Assembly: GCF_036370855.1 (NCBI RefSeq)
Contig: NC_088101.1
Coordinates: 5,711,501 to 5,775,500 of the forward strand
Length of the DNA stretch: 64,000 nucleotides
Source: Dromaius novaehollandiae
Lineage: Eukaryota > Chordata > Aves > Casuariiformes > Dromaiidae
Direction: 5' to 3'
Every line of letters starts with the position of its first letter. The first letter of the stretch is position 1. Below the pieces are notes generated by a model. It had not been told where the DNA came from. It saw nothing but the letters and a program-made list of their open reading frames with translations, and ran no database searches. This document shows positions 49,901 through 63,200 of this stretch, one piece after another. Both the position numbers and the translations under genes were made by a program.

Positions 49901-51117
49901 GGGTGGCTTGATCTCATCACAGAGCTGTGGGAACAAGGTGCATTTTGGAGAAAGCTGGATCAGCATGGAGAGGGATGGAAAAGAAACTGCACTGTCAGCT
50001 CTCATCTCACAGGCAGCTCTGGGCACGGACCCACAGCCAAAACCAGAGCTGGGCATATGCAGAGCTTTGCAGCAGCCAAGGCTGCCCAGGAGCCAAAGCT
50101 GAGCAACATTCAAAGGCTCCTGGTGGGTCTTACGCTCTAGAGCCCTCCCATAACTCAGCCCAGAGGGGAACTGCCCCATGAACCGGGCTGTCCCCTGGGC
50201 CGGTGCGAAACAGCCCATCCAGGTCCCCAGCAGCCTCAAGGTGCCAACATGGGCCATGGCTCACAGCCCCTGTACGGCCCTGGCCTTCAGGTGGCTCCTG
50301 GCAAAGGGATGCCTGGTCCTGCCAACTGGCAGCTCTGTCCCCTCCATGGGAACCCACTCTGCCAGCCCCAAGGCATAAGGCCTTACCTGCAGGTGCACAA
50401 CACTGCTGATGACCAGAAGCTTGGCCCGGGGCATGAAGGTCTGAACGCTCACCAAGACCTCCAGGAAATAGCTGAGACTCTGCAAAGGAACATGAAAGGG
50501 AGAGGGGGGCTGTCACTGCGAGCCACCCAGGAAGCAAGAAACCAGCATCACTGGGAGACACCATGGCCTGAACCCACTTGCAGGGAAACCCCAGCTTCTG
50601 GCTTGTCCTTCCTGCAGAGTGGCGCCAGGAGGTCTCTCTCCTCCTCACAGCCCTGCCAGGACGGCCTTTCCCAGCACGCCGCCCCCCTCACACCTCTCCC
50701 CGTCACAGGGGCTGGACACGGCCCTGGATGTGAGGGCTGAGCTCCTCACACACCCCCAGCCCTGGGAGGCGGCGTGGCCTCCCCTCCTGAGCCGCTCGCC
50801 CCAGCCACTCACCACTCCCTCCTGGCCCTCCTGGTTTCTTCTGGCAAGAGCCCGGGAAGCCTCAGGCCCCCGTTCCTGCTCAAAGGGACCTGGCTCCTCT
50901 TAACACCCCAATGCTTTGCAGCACTCACACAGCTGTGCCGTGCTCCACATGACACCTCACCACAGTCACCCCAAAGGTGTCCTGGACTTCTCAATATTGG
51001 TGCAGAAGCCAGAGGAGATGCTCCCAGGTGTGCTCACGGTGCTCCTCCACGTGCAGGAGGACACCCATCATGGCACCTATTGCCCTGAGCGGGGCCTGCC
51101 TGACACGCTGTGTTGTG

Positions 51118-51252
51118 CAGCCCAAATTTAGACTCTGCTTTGGGGAATAGCCGCACAGTTTCCAAGCAGCAATAGGCTGTGATTTGGAAATTCAAGGCCC
51201 CAATCCATTTTTTTTATACCCCTGCAGCTGAATTTAAGGAGAAAAAAAAAAG
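51118..51252 (+). repeat. interspersed repeat, A-rich end, inserted in MROH-B (copy 1)
   Basis: About 135 bases ending in a run of ten or more A. Its reverse complement matches 56,418-56,548 (shared words CAAATCACAGCC, TTGCTGCTTGGAAACTG and CTATTCCCCAAAGCAGAGTC). It replaces about 330 bases that in MROH-A hold the intron and donor at 18,190-18,520. The A-rich end suggests retroposition. I do not recognise the family. Confidence 0.75.
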
Positions 51253-51587
51253 TCTCGCAGCACCGCCGCTTTCTGCTCACGTAGCAGAAGAGCGGGTAAA
51301 CGTGGGCACAGAGCTGGGCAGGCCCCAGGCGAGGGAAGGCACCTTTCTCCCCCTCGCGGAAGTACATGCTTATGCCGCTGCACCACTGCTCCAGAACTGC
51401 AGCACAAGAAGGGAAACAGGATCGCACCAAAGTCTCTGACTGGTGAAGACCTTGCACTGGCCCCCGGGCCTGCTTTAAGCCCAGGCCAGGCTCGCCAGGG
51501 CGCAGGTCGCGAGGAGACCCGGCTCCAGGGACGCGTTGTGCCATGGTCTGAGATGCCCGGACTGAAACGCTGCCTTGTTTCTCCCCT
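51253..51587 (-). repeat. near-identical block to MROH-A 18,527-18,855; right end of the array
   Basis: About 265 bases of this block are almost unchanged against MROH-A, far closer than most of the two genes. Homology stops at about 51,587, just before the NRF1 site of DCTN6. This is the right-hand boundary of the duplicated DNA. Confidence 0.8.
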
Positions 51588-51660
51588 GCGTGCGCATGCG
51601 CGCGCCGCTCCCTCGCTGTCCCCGCGCAGCGCCTGCGCAGGCAGCGGCCAGAGCGCCGTC
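51585..51660 (+). promoter_or_regulatory. DCTN6: DCTN6 core promoter and 5' UTR
   Basis: A perfect NRF1 site (TGCGCATGCGCG) lies at 51,591-51,602. A second palindromic GC box (GCCTGCGCAGGC) lies at 51,631-51,642. There is no TATA box. The start codon context GTCATGGCGG also fits a YY1-type element. This is a typical short CpG promoter of a housekeeping gene. The transcription start is not fixed by sequence, but the free space is only about 74 bases before MROH-derived DNA begins. Confidence 0.75.
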
Positions 51661-54359
<2,699 letters not shown>

Positions 54360-54581
54360 GAAGCGCTCTGCTATTGGTTGCTGAACTGGGATTGTGTCTT
54401 GTCCTTTTAAGCACTACATGGCCACTGGAAGCAGCTGGTCTCTGCATCCTTCATTTCATTTCGGAAAAATTGTCTTGCTTATCCATGTCCTTTATTTATA
54501 GTCTGCTAAGCATCTGAAGACAGCTTTGGATCTGTTGTCTCTTTGGCACTAACTTTAATATTATACGTGCTTTGTTTTGAG

Positions 54582-54587
54582 AATAAA
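54582..54587 (+). terminator. DCTN6: DCTN6 poly(A) signal
   Basis: AATAAA 223 bases after the stop codon. A second AATAAA at 54,679-54,684 could serve a longer 3' UTR. Confidence 0.8.
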
Positions 54588-54689
54588 ATAGCACTGGTTA
54601 TTTTTGCAAAGTGGAATTGCAATCCTTTCTGATTAGATTCTGGGTTAGGTAACACTTTGGAGTGTGCTGTATACTGTTAATAAAAGTAT

Positions 54690-57600
54690 TGACCACTGCT
54701 TTATGATTTCAGTGGTGCTGTTTTATCAAAGCTTTCAGGCAAAAGTAATCCTGGAGTCCCACAACAACAAAAGTGTTCTCTATGCAGGCATCAGGCAAAT
54801 CCCCTTCCATCCATGCAAAACGACCTTGTTTGGGCGAGCTGCTCACCTGCTGTAAGGCAGCTGCAGCAGGGGCCTGGTTCCTGCCCAGCGTCCGGAGCTG
54901 TGTCTTGGGGTACGGTGGCTGGCTCCTGTAGATCACATGGCATTATGCCATCCCTCTGGGGACAGCTGCGCCATGCAGATGTGGTTTCTTCGCTGCCTGT
55001 TCCTTCCTGAGCCAGCCGGCAGAGGGAGATGGGACCACGCTGGGGAAGGCTGGAGGAAAGCCTGGCTCCTCAGGGTGAGGAGGGTGGGAGCTGTGGTGTG
55101 CCCAGGTTGCACACCCCAAAATCCAGGAGGGCTGTGGGGCCCCACCTGGCAGCAGGGTCAGCAGAGCTCCCCAGGGGGGCCTGTCAGTGGCATCAAACCC
55201 TGAGAGAGGGCCTAAGCCATGCAGCTAGAGAAGCTGGCGTGCATGGTGCTGCCTGACAGGCAAGGAAAGCCTGGAATAGTCTTGTAAAGGAAATAGAGAA
55301 GAAAGAGGTTCTTGAAGTCGCCTTCAGAAGCAAACGGGACTTCCCACAGAGTTCGCAGGCAGGCTTTCTTGGTTGAGCAGATCCATCTTTCCCAGCTTGG
55401 GCCAGGTTTCCCCAGCAAAGCTCTTGCCCTGGTGCTCATTGGTAGGTCTGCATGGGCAGAACAGCATCACCATCCTGTGCCTGCCCAAAGCGTGTCCCTA
55501 ACACCACCCTCTTCAGGGCTCCTTTTTCTCCCAGCTGGCCTTCTACTGCTCAAATGTTTGCACATACATGAAAGACAAGCTGCAGCTGGACCTGCAGCTC
55601 CCTGCACTGTCAGCACTATATGCTTACAATATGCTGTGGCCCTTAAAGCCAGGGATGGTATGGACGTGATAGTGGAAGCCATGGTCCTTGACTCCACTTG
55701 TGGGGGGAGGGGGGGCACAAAGCCTGCCAGTGTGCCCTGTCTTATTCAGTAGCTGCAAACCAGTTATCAATATATAAGATTTCTCCCTCTCTTTTGGCTT
55801 TTCCTACAACTAAATCAGCTTTTCCCAAACAATTATTCTCTATGGGATTGCAGAATTATGGACAACACCGTGCAGCATAGTCTGATAACTGCCTGTTTTT
55901 TCTTCACTTACCTGTAGGCTGTAAGAAAAAGCAAATGCTTGAAACATGGTGACACCCTATCTCCACCAACCCCTGAAAGCTGCCTTCTGCCCAGCTTGCT
56001 TTTCAGTCCATTCACGCAGCAACATGGCAAGATTAGAGCACAGCTGCAGTTTCTCTGGTTGTCTGCTGTGCTTCTGGTGAGCTTCCGATGTGCCTGAGTT
56101 TCAAGCAGATGAATCTCAGTCTGACCCACAAGATTCCCAAGCAATGTTTTTCACAACTTTCCCTTCTACCTTTGTAAAATATGTTCTGCAGTTTTATCCC
56201 AATGCAGAACAAAAATGAGTGTTGGATGGATCAGAATTTCCTGTAGGAGAGAAAGCAAGAGCCACTGTTCATACAGGAACCCCAAGCTTCAGCAGGAAAA
56301 TGTTTGCTATGACATTTCCTGCTTTCAGCTTTAATGTGGACAGATTTGGAACCGAGGATTTCAGGTAGAGCAAGGTTTGACATAAAAGCGAGGGCACGCG
56401 TGCTAGAACTAATTAGATTTTCTCCTTAAATTCAGTTACAGGGATATCAAAAAGCTGGATTTGTGCCCTGAATGTCCAAATCACAGCCCATTGCTGCTTG
56501 GAAACTGCATGGCTATTCCCCAAAGCAGAGTCTAAATGTGGGCTGCAAATATTGTCACAATTATGGAACAGTTTCCATCCTGCTTAGGTAGACCCCACCA
56601 AGTTTTTTTGTTCAGATGACCAGAAAGATATTGCAGTTGAAAACAACAGAAGAGAAAATAATGAAATCAGGGTAAACCACATGGATTTCCATACATGCCG
56701 TTGAACTCTAATAATGCCTCTTATACGCTTAGCAGCGTGGTTTCAAAAACACAATTGAAAAAAAGCTGGGAAAACAAAAAAGATGCACCAATGCGGAGCC
56801 CTGGGTGGTGGCTGCAAGAAAGCACAATATATCTGCAGGCCCACACTCGGAAGCAGTCATGTGAAGGCACCTATGGAAAAATAAGCCTCATGCACCAGCC
56901 TGAGTTGATCTGTTGGGCACCCAAGGAAATCCCTGTTTTCTGCTCAGTTTTCATGCTCACTTTTGGAGCTATGAAGGGCTGCTATGTCTTCACCTTGCAG
57001 GGGAAAGCACAGAGGCAGCCCAGGCAGCCACCAAAGGGCCATTTGGCCCAGCAAAAGGGCTATCAGTCAAGCACCGCTGTCAGCAAAAGCATTCCTCTGA
57101 CAGCAAGCACACTGCAAGTACACTAGGCAAAACCTGAGGCTTGGCCTGGGAAAGATTAAACAAACCTCTCCTCTCCTCCTCAAGCCACCTTAAATTTCAT
57201 ACACTGTAGGGTGACAGCATTCTCAATAGCTGCTACAGAGTTTTCTCCTCTCAGAGGTAAAGGCAGGCCAGGTTTCTTCCTTAACTCCCAGGCTTTTATT
57301 CTTATTTGTTCTGCTTCTTTGTTTCCGTGATTGCTTTCTGAGAAAGCTTTGAACAGTTAATACAGTTCTGACAGAAACAGAAATGTTCTCTTATTACAAA
57401 GGCACCTGGAGGGTTGGTAAATATTACACTGTGCCTGTGCTTCAAAAGTGACTTTTTTTGCTGAAAAAGGCCACCAGCCCATCCAAAACTTTCCATGGAT
57501 AATGGGCCATTTCCAGGCCTAGAAGGGCCCTATCCTAGGAAACCAAACATACAACTCCAGGAAGAATATACTGCTAAATTTGTTCAGTTCTCTCCTTTGG

Positions 57601-59150
57601 GAGTGCTTTAAACCCAGCTGTTTCCTCATGTCCTAAAAATGAGGCAAGTTTTTAAAATCTCTTGCTTTTGAGGTAAATTCCCAGCAACAGCACTATTGCC
57701 ATGCAGCTGCTGAGCAGCTCTGCACCATGTTTTGGGAGAAAGCAGCAAAGTGCGGATGGTGTGCAACAGGTTCCCCACAGGATCCTGCACTCCTGGCCTT
57801 CTCCAGGGCCAATGCCAATTTTGGGCTGCTCACTCACCTTCTGATAATGAACACCATATACTCACATGTAAATCTAGCACAATGAATTGATCTCAGTGGC
57901 CCAGGACAAGACTTCTACCTGTGGTGGCTCAGATTTTCTGACTGTAGACACCATCCTACCAGAAACAGAGAGAGGTGGGAGACCGAGACACCAGTCCTCA
58001 AATAAATCCTGATTGCATCTTCTTCCCAACATGGTGAGGTTGCACCCATGCTACTGCATCTCCGCAGAAGCCTGCAGACCAGGGGTACCATTGCTCTGCT
58101 AAACCCCCCTGTCCCATCTTTTTCCTGGTGTCAAGCAAGGTCCCTTCTTCCTCCCCTGCTCACCAAAGTAATGATGTGCGGTTTTTAGGGGTGCTTGGGC
58201 CTCTGCCTGCTCTTTCTGACCCTGAGGCTGTTCAGGTTGCTTGCAGGGCCACCTGCCATCACAGCTGGACATTTCTGCCCTCCTGGAAATTTGGACTACA
58301 TGGCTAGTTTCAATCTAGTTCCCATCAGGAGAAGTTCTGCTATGTAAGTTAATATTTTTGAGAGGTTGGAAGCTTGCCAGATAACGTTTCGACATTTTGG
58401 GTAAGCGCTGCAGCGTGGAAGGAGCACTTCGCCACTGGAGGAGAGGAGCTCATATACCCTCGCCTGCCCAGCGCTGCAGCAGCAGTCTCTCCCCGCAGCC
58501 CGAGTGGCTCCAGCATAGCATCCTCAATGCTTTGGTAGGATGAGCAGCTTGGCGGGGGGCATGCAGATGGCTATTCACTCCTTCCAGAAAGGCAGGCTGA
58601 GCCTTCAAGACTGTGTATGGCCCTCATGTCTCCTGATGAGACCGCTTTCCTCTGGGCAATCCTGACCTCAATTAAAACTTGTTTAATCCTCCTTAGTTTA
58701 ATCCCCTTGGCCAGCCTGCTTCCTCAGGGCTGGAGGGCTGGACAGAAGGAGGTGCCTAGCTCAGCCCTGCTTATACCATGTGCTGCATGAGCTCCTCTCT
58801 CTGCATCCTGATATAGGTAGTTTCCCATGTTAATTATTTTCCCCGCAGAAATGCGCTGGACAGAGGCATTTAGTGTCAGCTCCTAGGCCGCCTGGTGATG
58901 CAGGTCGAGGATGCTGTGTCTAATTAGTGCATGGAAAAATTTTTAGGGACTTTTCCCAAAATGTTTGGGCAGGGCCACAGGGGTGTTTTTTGGAAATGAG
59001 GAGGGACCCCCAGCATCTGATGCCAGAGGACTGATGAGGGACGGGAGTACAATCTGCCGCGGGACAAAACAGGGATGAGTCTCCTCCCCAACACCTGGGC
59101 AGCCCTACAACCAGGTGTCCACATGGGGTCACATCAGAAATGTTGCATCT
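54690..59150. other. DCTN6-RBPMS intergenic region
   Basis: About 4.5 kb with no supported gene. Open frames are short and lack splice or family signals. It holds the repeat at 56,418-56,548. Composition drifts from AT-rich (54,700-58,000) to C-rich toward RBPMS. Enhancers may be present but cannot be read from one sequence. Confidence 0.6.
56418..56548 (-). repeat. interspersed repeat, inverted partner of 51,118-51,252 (copy 2)
   Basis: The reverse complement of the element in MROH-B, with roughly one difference in ten bases. The matching end reads TTTTCTCCTTAAATTCAG. The two copies flank DCTN6 as an inverted pair about 5.3 kb apart. Confidence 0.75.
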
Positions 59151-59159
59151 CTCCTGTTG

Positions 59160-59990
59160 CAGCCAGCCCTGGCACCCGTCTCCCTGCCCTGCAGCCAGTC
59201 CTGCCACCCTGTCCTGCCTCCCAGCCCTGTCCCCCAATGTCACCCTGGGCTGCTCCGCAGTCCCATCCCTGCTACTCTGCCCCATGTCCCTACTGCAGCC
59301 ACATGCCCCTGCCTTGGTCCAGTGTCCCCTGTCCCCAGCCCTGTCCCCTCTCCTCAGCCCCACGTCTCTGCTTTAGCCGTGTGCCCTGACCTCAGCCCAG
59401 CGTCCCTCATCCCTAGCCTTTTCATCTCACCAATCCTGGGTTCCACAATCCCTGTGCCCACAGACCTGTCTGCTCTCCTCAGTCCCATGCCCCACCCCTG
59501 ACCCTGTGTCCCTGCTGCAGCCCCAAGTCCCTGCCTTAGTCCTGTGTCCCCCACCTCCAGTTCCATCCCCTCCTCTGCCCCACATCCTTGCCACAGCCCT
59601 GTGTCCCTGCCTCAGTCCCATATCCCCTGTCCCCTGACCTGTGTCCCCTCTCCTCAGCTCCATGTCCCATCCCCAGCCCTGTCCCCTGTCCCCAGCCATG
59701 TCCCTCTTCTGCAGTCCCACGTCCCTGCCTCGGTCCCGTGTCCCCTGCCCCAATCCCCCCCCTCCTGCAGCCCTGTATCTCTGTACTGGTCCCGGGTCCC
59801 GGGTCCCCAGCCCTGCCCCTCTCCTCAGCCCCACGTCCCTGCCTCGGTCCCGTGTCCCCTGCCCCAATCGCCCCCCTCCTGCAGCCCTGTATCTCTGTAC
59901 TGGTCCCGGGTCCCGGGTCCCCAGCCCTGCCCCTCTCCTCAGCCCCACGTCCCTGCCTCGGTCCCGTGTCCCCGGTCCTAAACCCTGTGC
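59160..59990 (+). repeat. C-rich minisatellite upstream of RBPMS, including 114-bp tandem units
   Basis: Degenerate words of the form CCCCACGTCCCTGCCTCGGT and TGTCCCCTGCCCC repeat across 0.8 kb. From about 59,715 a unit of exactly 114 bases recurs: CACGTCCCTGCCTCGG starts at 59,718, 59,832 and 59,946. The two full units are nearly identical, so this part expanded recently. Long open frames on both strands here are by-products. Confidence 0.85.
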
Positions 59991-60149
59991 CCCTGCCCCC
60001 TCCTTCCCCCGCCGTGTCCCTCCTCCGTGCCCGCCCCGTCCCGCCCCGTGCCCTCCTGCCGGGCGGGCCGGCCCCGCCGCCGACTGCCTCCAGCGCCGCC
60101 CGCGCCGGCCGCTGCTGCCGCCGGCGGGAGCAGCCTGGCCGGACGCACC

Positions 60150-60212
60150 ATGAGCAGCCTGCCCGCCGAGCGGGAGGGCGGCCCCGCCGAGCCCGGCCTG
60201 CCCGAGGAGGAG
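60150..60212 (+). CDS. RBPMS: RNA-binding protein with multiple splicing, coding exon 1 (partial gene)
   Basis: RBPMS binds RNA through one RRM domain and regulates splicing, notably in smooth muscle and heart. This exon encodes 21 residues (MSSLPAEREGGPAEPGLPEE, then E) and ends at GAG|GTAGCG in phase 0. The paralogues RBPMS and RBPMS2 likewise have a short variable N-terminus ending in EEE before VRTLFVSGLP of the RRM, which starts the next exon. The next exon is not in the window, as expected for the long first intron. Position right after DCTN6, same strand, as in human, supports RBPMS over RBPMS2. The ATG context is CACCATGAG. Confidence 0.85.
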
Positions 60213-63200
60213 GTAGCGGCGCCGCGGCGCGGGGCACCGGGGGCGGGGCGGGGCGGGGGGGTGCCCCGGGCACGGCCGCCACTCCGCGGGGGGCCGCCGC
60301 GGCTCCTTCCGGGGGTCGGGGGCGGGGGGGGGGGGGTCGGGCTGGGTTTGAGGGGCCGCCGGCGTGCTGCGCGGCGGGGCCGGTCCGCGGGCACGGGCAC
60401 GCTGCCCTGGGCGCCTCCGGGGATGCTGCCGCCTTTCCCGCGGGCTCCTCGCTCCGCTCTGAGTTGTCCGACCCCCGGGACGTGCAGCCCGCTCTTAGCG
60501 CTGCGGAAGGCAACGTCCCCGCCGCGTCCCCGCCGCGGGGGAGAGCGCGTTTTCTCTGTCGCTCCTCTGAAGTTCCTGGTTTCGCCTGTGACCTTGACAT
60601 GAGAATGTGGGCTTCGGGAGGGCAGGAGCAGCCAGATAGGATCTTCCCCCAGCCTCTTCCCAGGTGGGTTTGCACAGCTTCCCCTAGGCTTTTTGGCAGG
60701 GTCGCTGGCTGATAAAACTTGCAGATAACACTGCGATGCGGACGTTGCAGATCTGTTCTCGTACGACTGGGCACCTTGATTCTTATTTTAGATATCTATC
60801 CAAATACAGTGCAGGCATGAAACTTCCCGAAGTTCAGGAATTAAGGTGTGGTTAAAGCTGGCTTTCTGGTCAGATGCTGAGCAAAACAGGAGGCAGACTC
60901 AGGCTGACACGCTGGTGTGGAAGCAGGCTGCAGAGCTCTACAAAAGGCACAGCAATCTCCCCTGTACGTGAGTGATCATGACAAGAGGCAGTGATTTTTC
61001 TTGGCCCAGTAAAAAGTTCTGCGATAGGAATTTGGAAGACCGCGACCTGTGCTTGGCGCTTTCCTGCCGTGCATCACTGGGTGTTTTTCTAGTGAAGTCC
61101 CACAGAGATGGGATGGAGGGGGGGCAATTCAAATTGGTGCTGCTAGAAAGTTGAAGGGGGTGACTGAAACAGAGTAAACCTCTCGCATCGGCAGCACTGA
61201 AAACGTGAAGCCAGGTGTTTTTCACCACCATCTGATAGGAGTATTTAGCTCTGTCATTCCAATAAAGTTGAATTTTCCGGCTGAAGACCTGCAAGCATTA
61301 GGCAGCCTCCCGGGGTACAGGCAAACTGGTGTTCCTTGACCCTTTCCTGCAATATGGATATCGGCGATTTTGATGAGACCATCGAGGCAGGAGGGCCTGT
61401 TTCCTTGGATCCCAAAGCAGTTTGGGGGGTGCTGAAGGATGCAGAGAGCTTAAGGGGAGGGACGCGGAGAGGGGATGGTTCGCACCGGGGAGAGGGGCCA
61501 TGTATGCGTGTGGGGAAGAATACACCCCCGCTTTTCGTTGCAAGGCGTTGGACATCATAAGGACTCTCTCTGTCCTAACCTTGTGACACTAAGCATGGTT
61601 GCAGGTGAAGGAAACTGCTTTGGGACTGTGCCAAGCCTGTTTGGGCCAAAGACGAAGATGAAGGTGCTGAGGCCCGCTCTAAAGATGCTTTAGGAGAAAG
61701 GGGAGCCGTGTCTCTATGACTGTCTTGCTCAGAGGGGTGATGGCAGCAGGTGCCTCGAGGGTGTGAAGAAAAAAGGGAATTGGCCCCAGGAGCATATCAC
61801 AGGGGGCTTGGAGAGGGATGGACGAGCTGTGCGGTGCCAGGCTCCACCTCCGTGCTGTGAGCGCGGCTTTAGGAGGGGGCTGGCTGCTGGCACTTGCAAG
61901 CCAGGCTGCTTTCCCACCACAGGAGGTGCTTCCCGCACCTGCCTCCCCCTGCACAAAGCCAGCAGGTACTTCACTGGCACAAGCTCATACTGGCCCCGGC
62001 TGGAAGAGCTGGTGCTTAGGAGTGTTTGCATAAGGGCACTCAGTGAGAGTTGCCTAGCGACTGGGTCATGCATACCTCTCCCCTTCCTGGGGGGTCACAC
62101 CGGAGGGTTTTTCTTTAAGCTTTGTGCCCCCCCGATGCTGTGTTTTACCCCCAAAAGAGAGAGAGAAGCAGACCCTGTCTTGAAGCTGTAGAGCCCATCC
62201 TGGGAAGGTGGGAGGTCAGGGCATGTGTGTTCTCACAGCAGGGAAACCCTCAGGCTTTCCAAGGGTTAAAGTGACGGTGCTGTGAGGTGTGACAGGCCCT
62301 GGTTTCAGTGCGGGTCTGGCCCAGAGCCTAAAACGGAACCTAAAACTACACTGGGATAAGTCCGACTAGTTCTCCTTTGTCTTTCTTGGGCTTGCAGGAG
62401 TCGCTCCCACCGCTCCTGGCAGCGGGCAGGATGCCTGGGGCAGCTCCTTCCCTCTCGCTCCAGCCCCACAGCTGCCGCTCGCCGGCGTAGGTGAACTGCG
62501 GGCTGGGGGGTCCTGGCGGAGGAGCCTGGCAGGGGTAGAGCCCTTGGAAAAGAGGTCGCATAGCTATGGCCGGGCAAGAATGGCATGTAAAAGAATAGAC
62601 AGAGGCCTTATTTGGTAGCAGAGTGGCTCCAGGGAACCCAGCTTGCAGCCCTTGTCCCCATCCCCGTGCCAGCTCCTGCAGTGTGGCTCCCAGCACAGTG
62701 GAGTTGGGCTGGTGGAAACGCTGCTGGCATGGCTAATTGTATCATCCCAGCGGGTTGTGGGGGGGGCTGGGCACGGGCAGGGGGCAGCCAGGGTGGGAAG
62801 TGGGGAGAGAAAGGGTGGCACAAGCAGGGGTAGATGCCCTTGGGGACAATTCCTAACAGGAACATTTCCAGCAAGTCCATAAGGTTTCCCTGTGCAGCCA
62901 CCTCACCTCGTGGTGGTGGTAGACTTCCCTTTATCTTGTCAGGAACTGCCTGTGGTTTGGGGTCGCTTCCCAGGTACTCGTGCTTCCCTCCCTCCTTTAG
63001 GAAATGTCCAGTCTCAAGGATCTGGGAGGAAAGCTCCAAGCAATGACACAATTGTGCGTGACCTCAGGCCCCAGCCCCTGCCCTGTAATCCGGCCTCTCT
63101 GTTGCAATCTCCCATCTGCTCCCTTGGCTTCTTGCTTTCTTTTGCTCACTTCCTCGTTCCAGCTTCGCCTCCAGAGTGGCTCCCCCACATTGTCCTCAGC

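Larger units (their letters stand above)
37966..51385 (-). pseudogene. MROH-family gene, copy B, 5'-truncated and decayed
   Basis: This aligns exon by exon with MROH-A from its 3' end to the exon at 18,515-18,666, whose partner is about 51,258-51,385. The first five exons of MROH-A have no counterpart, because DCTN6 starts there. Signs of decay: a CAC-to-TAG change at 41,081-41,083; CGA to TGA at 45,194-45,196; an arginine codon to TGA at 50,991-50,993. The donor at about 38,500 (GTGAGA to ATGAGA) is lost. Counterparts of the exons near 7,979 and 15,543 are missing. The exon near 51,258 lost its donor to an inserted repeat. Well-kept exons include 38,740-38,862, whose length is unchanged at 123 bp, and the MKDRMVEESKLLKPLLEAL exon near 40,190-40,335. 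A short protein from the central exons cannot be excluded, but pseudogene is by far the simpler reading. Confidence 0.8.
59990..60560 (+). promoter_or_regulatory. RBPMS: RBPMS CpG island, promoter and 5' UTR
   Basis: Dense CG dinucleotides surround the first coding exon, with many GGGCGGGG boxes after the donor. No TATA box. The transcription start probably lies between 60,000 and 60,140, but no single element marks it. Confidence 0.7.

Noticed and set aside
60150-60212. RBPMS2 instead of RBPMS for the exon-1 frame
   Set aside because: The short N-terminus alone does not separate them, but position directly after DCTN6 on the same strand matches RBPMS in human.
59536-60774. Minus-strand frame of about 410 codons with Gly/Arg-rich repeats antisense to RBPMS
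   Set aside because: It reads through the C-rich minisatellite and the RBPMS CpG island. The repeats mirror the 114-bp DNA unit, and there is no gene evidence.
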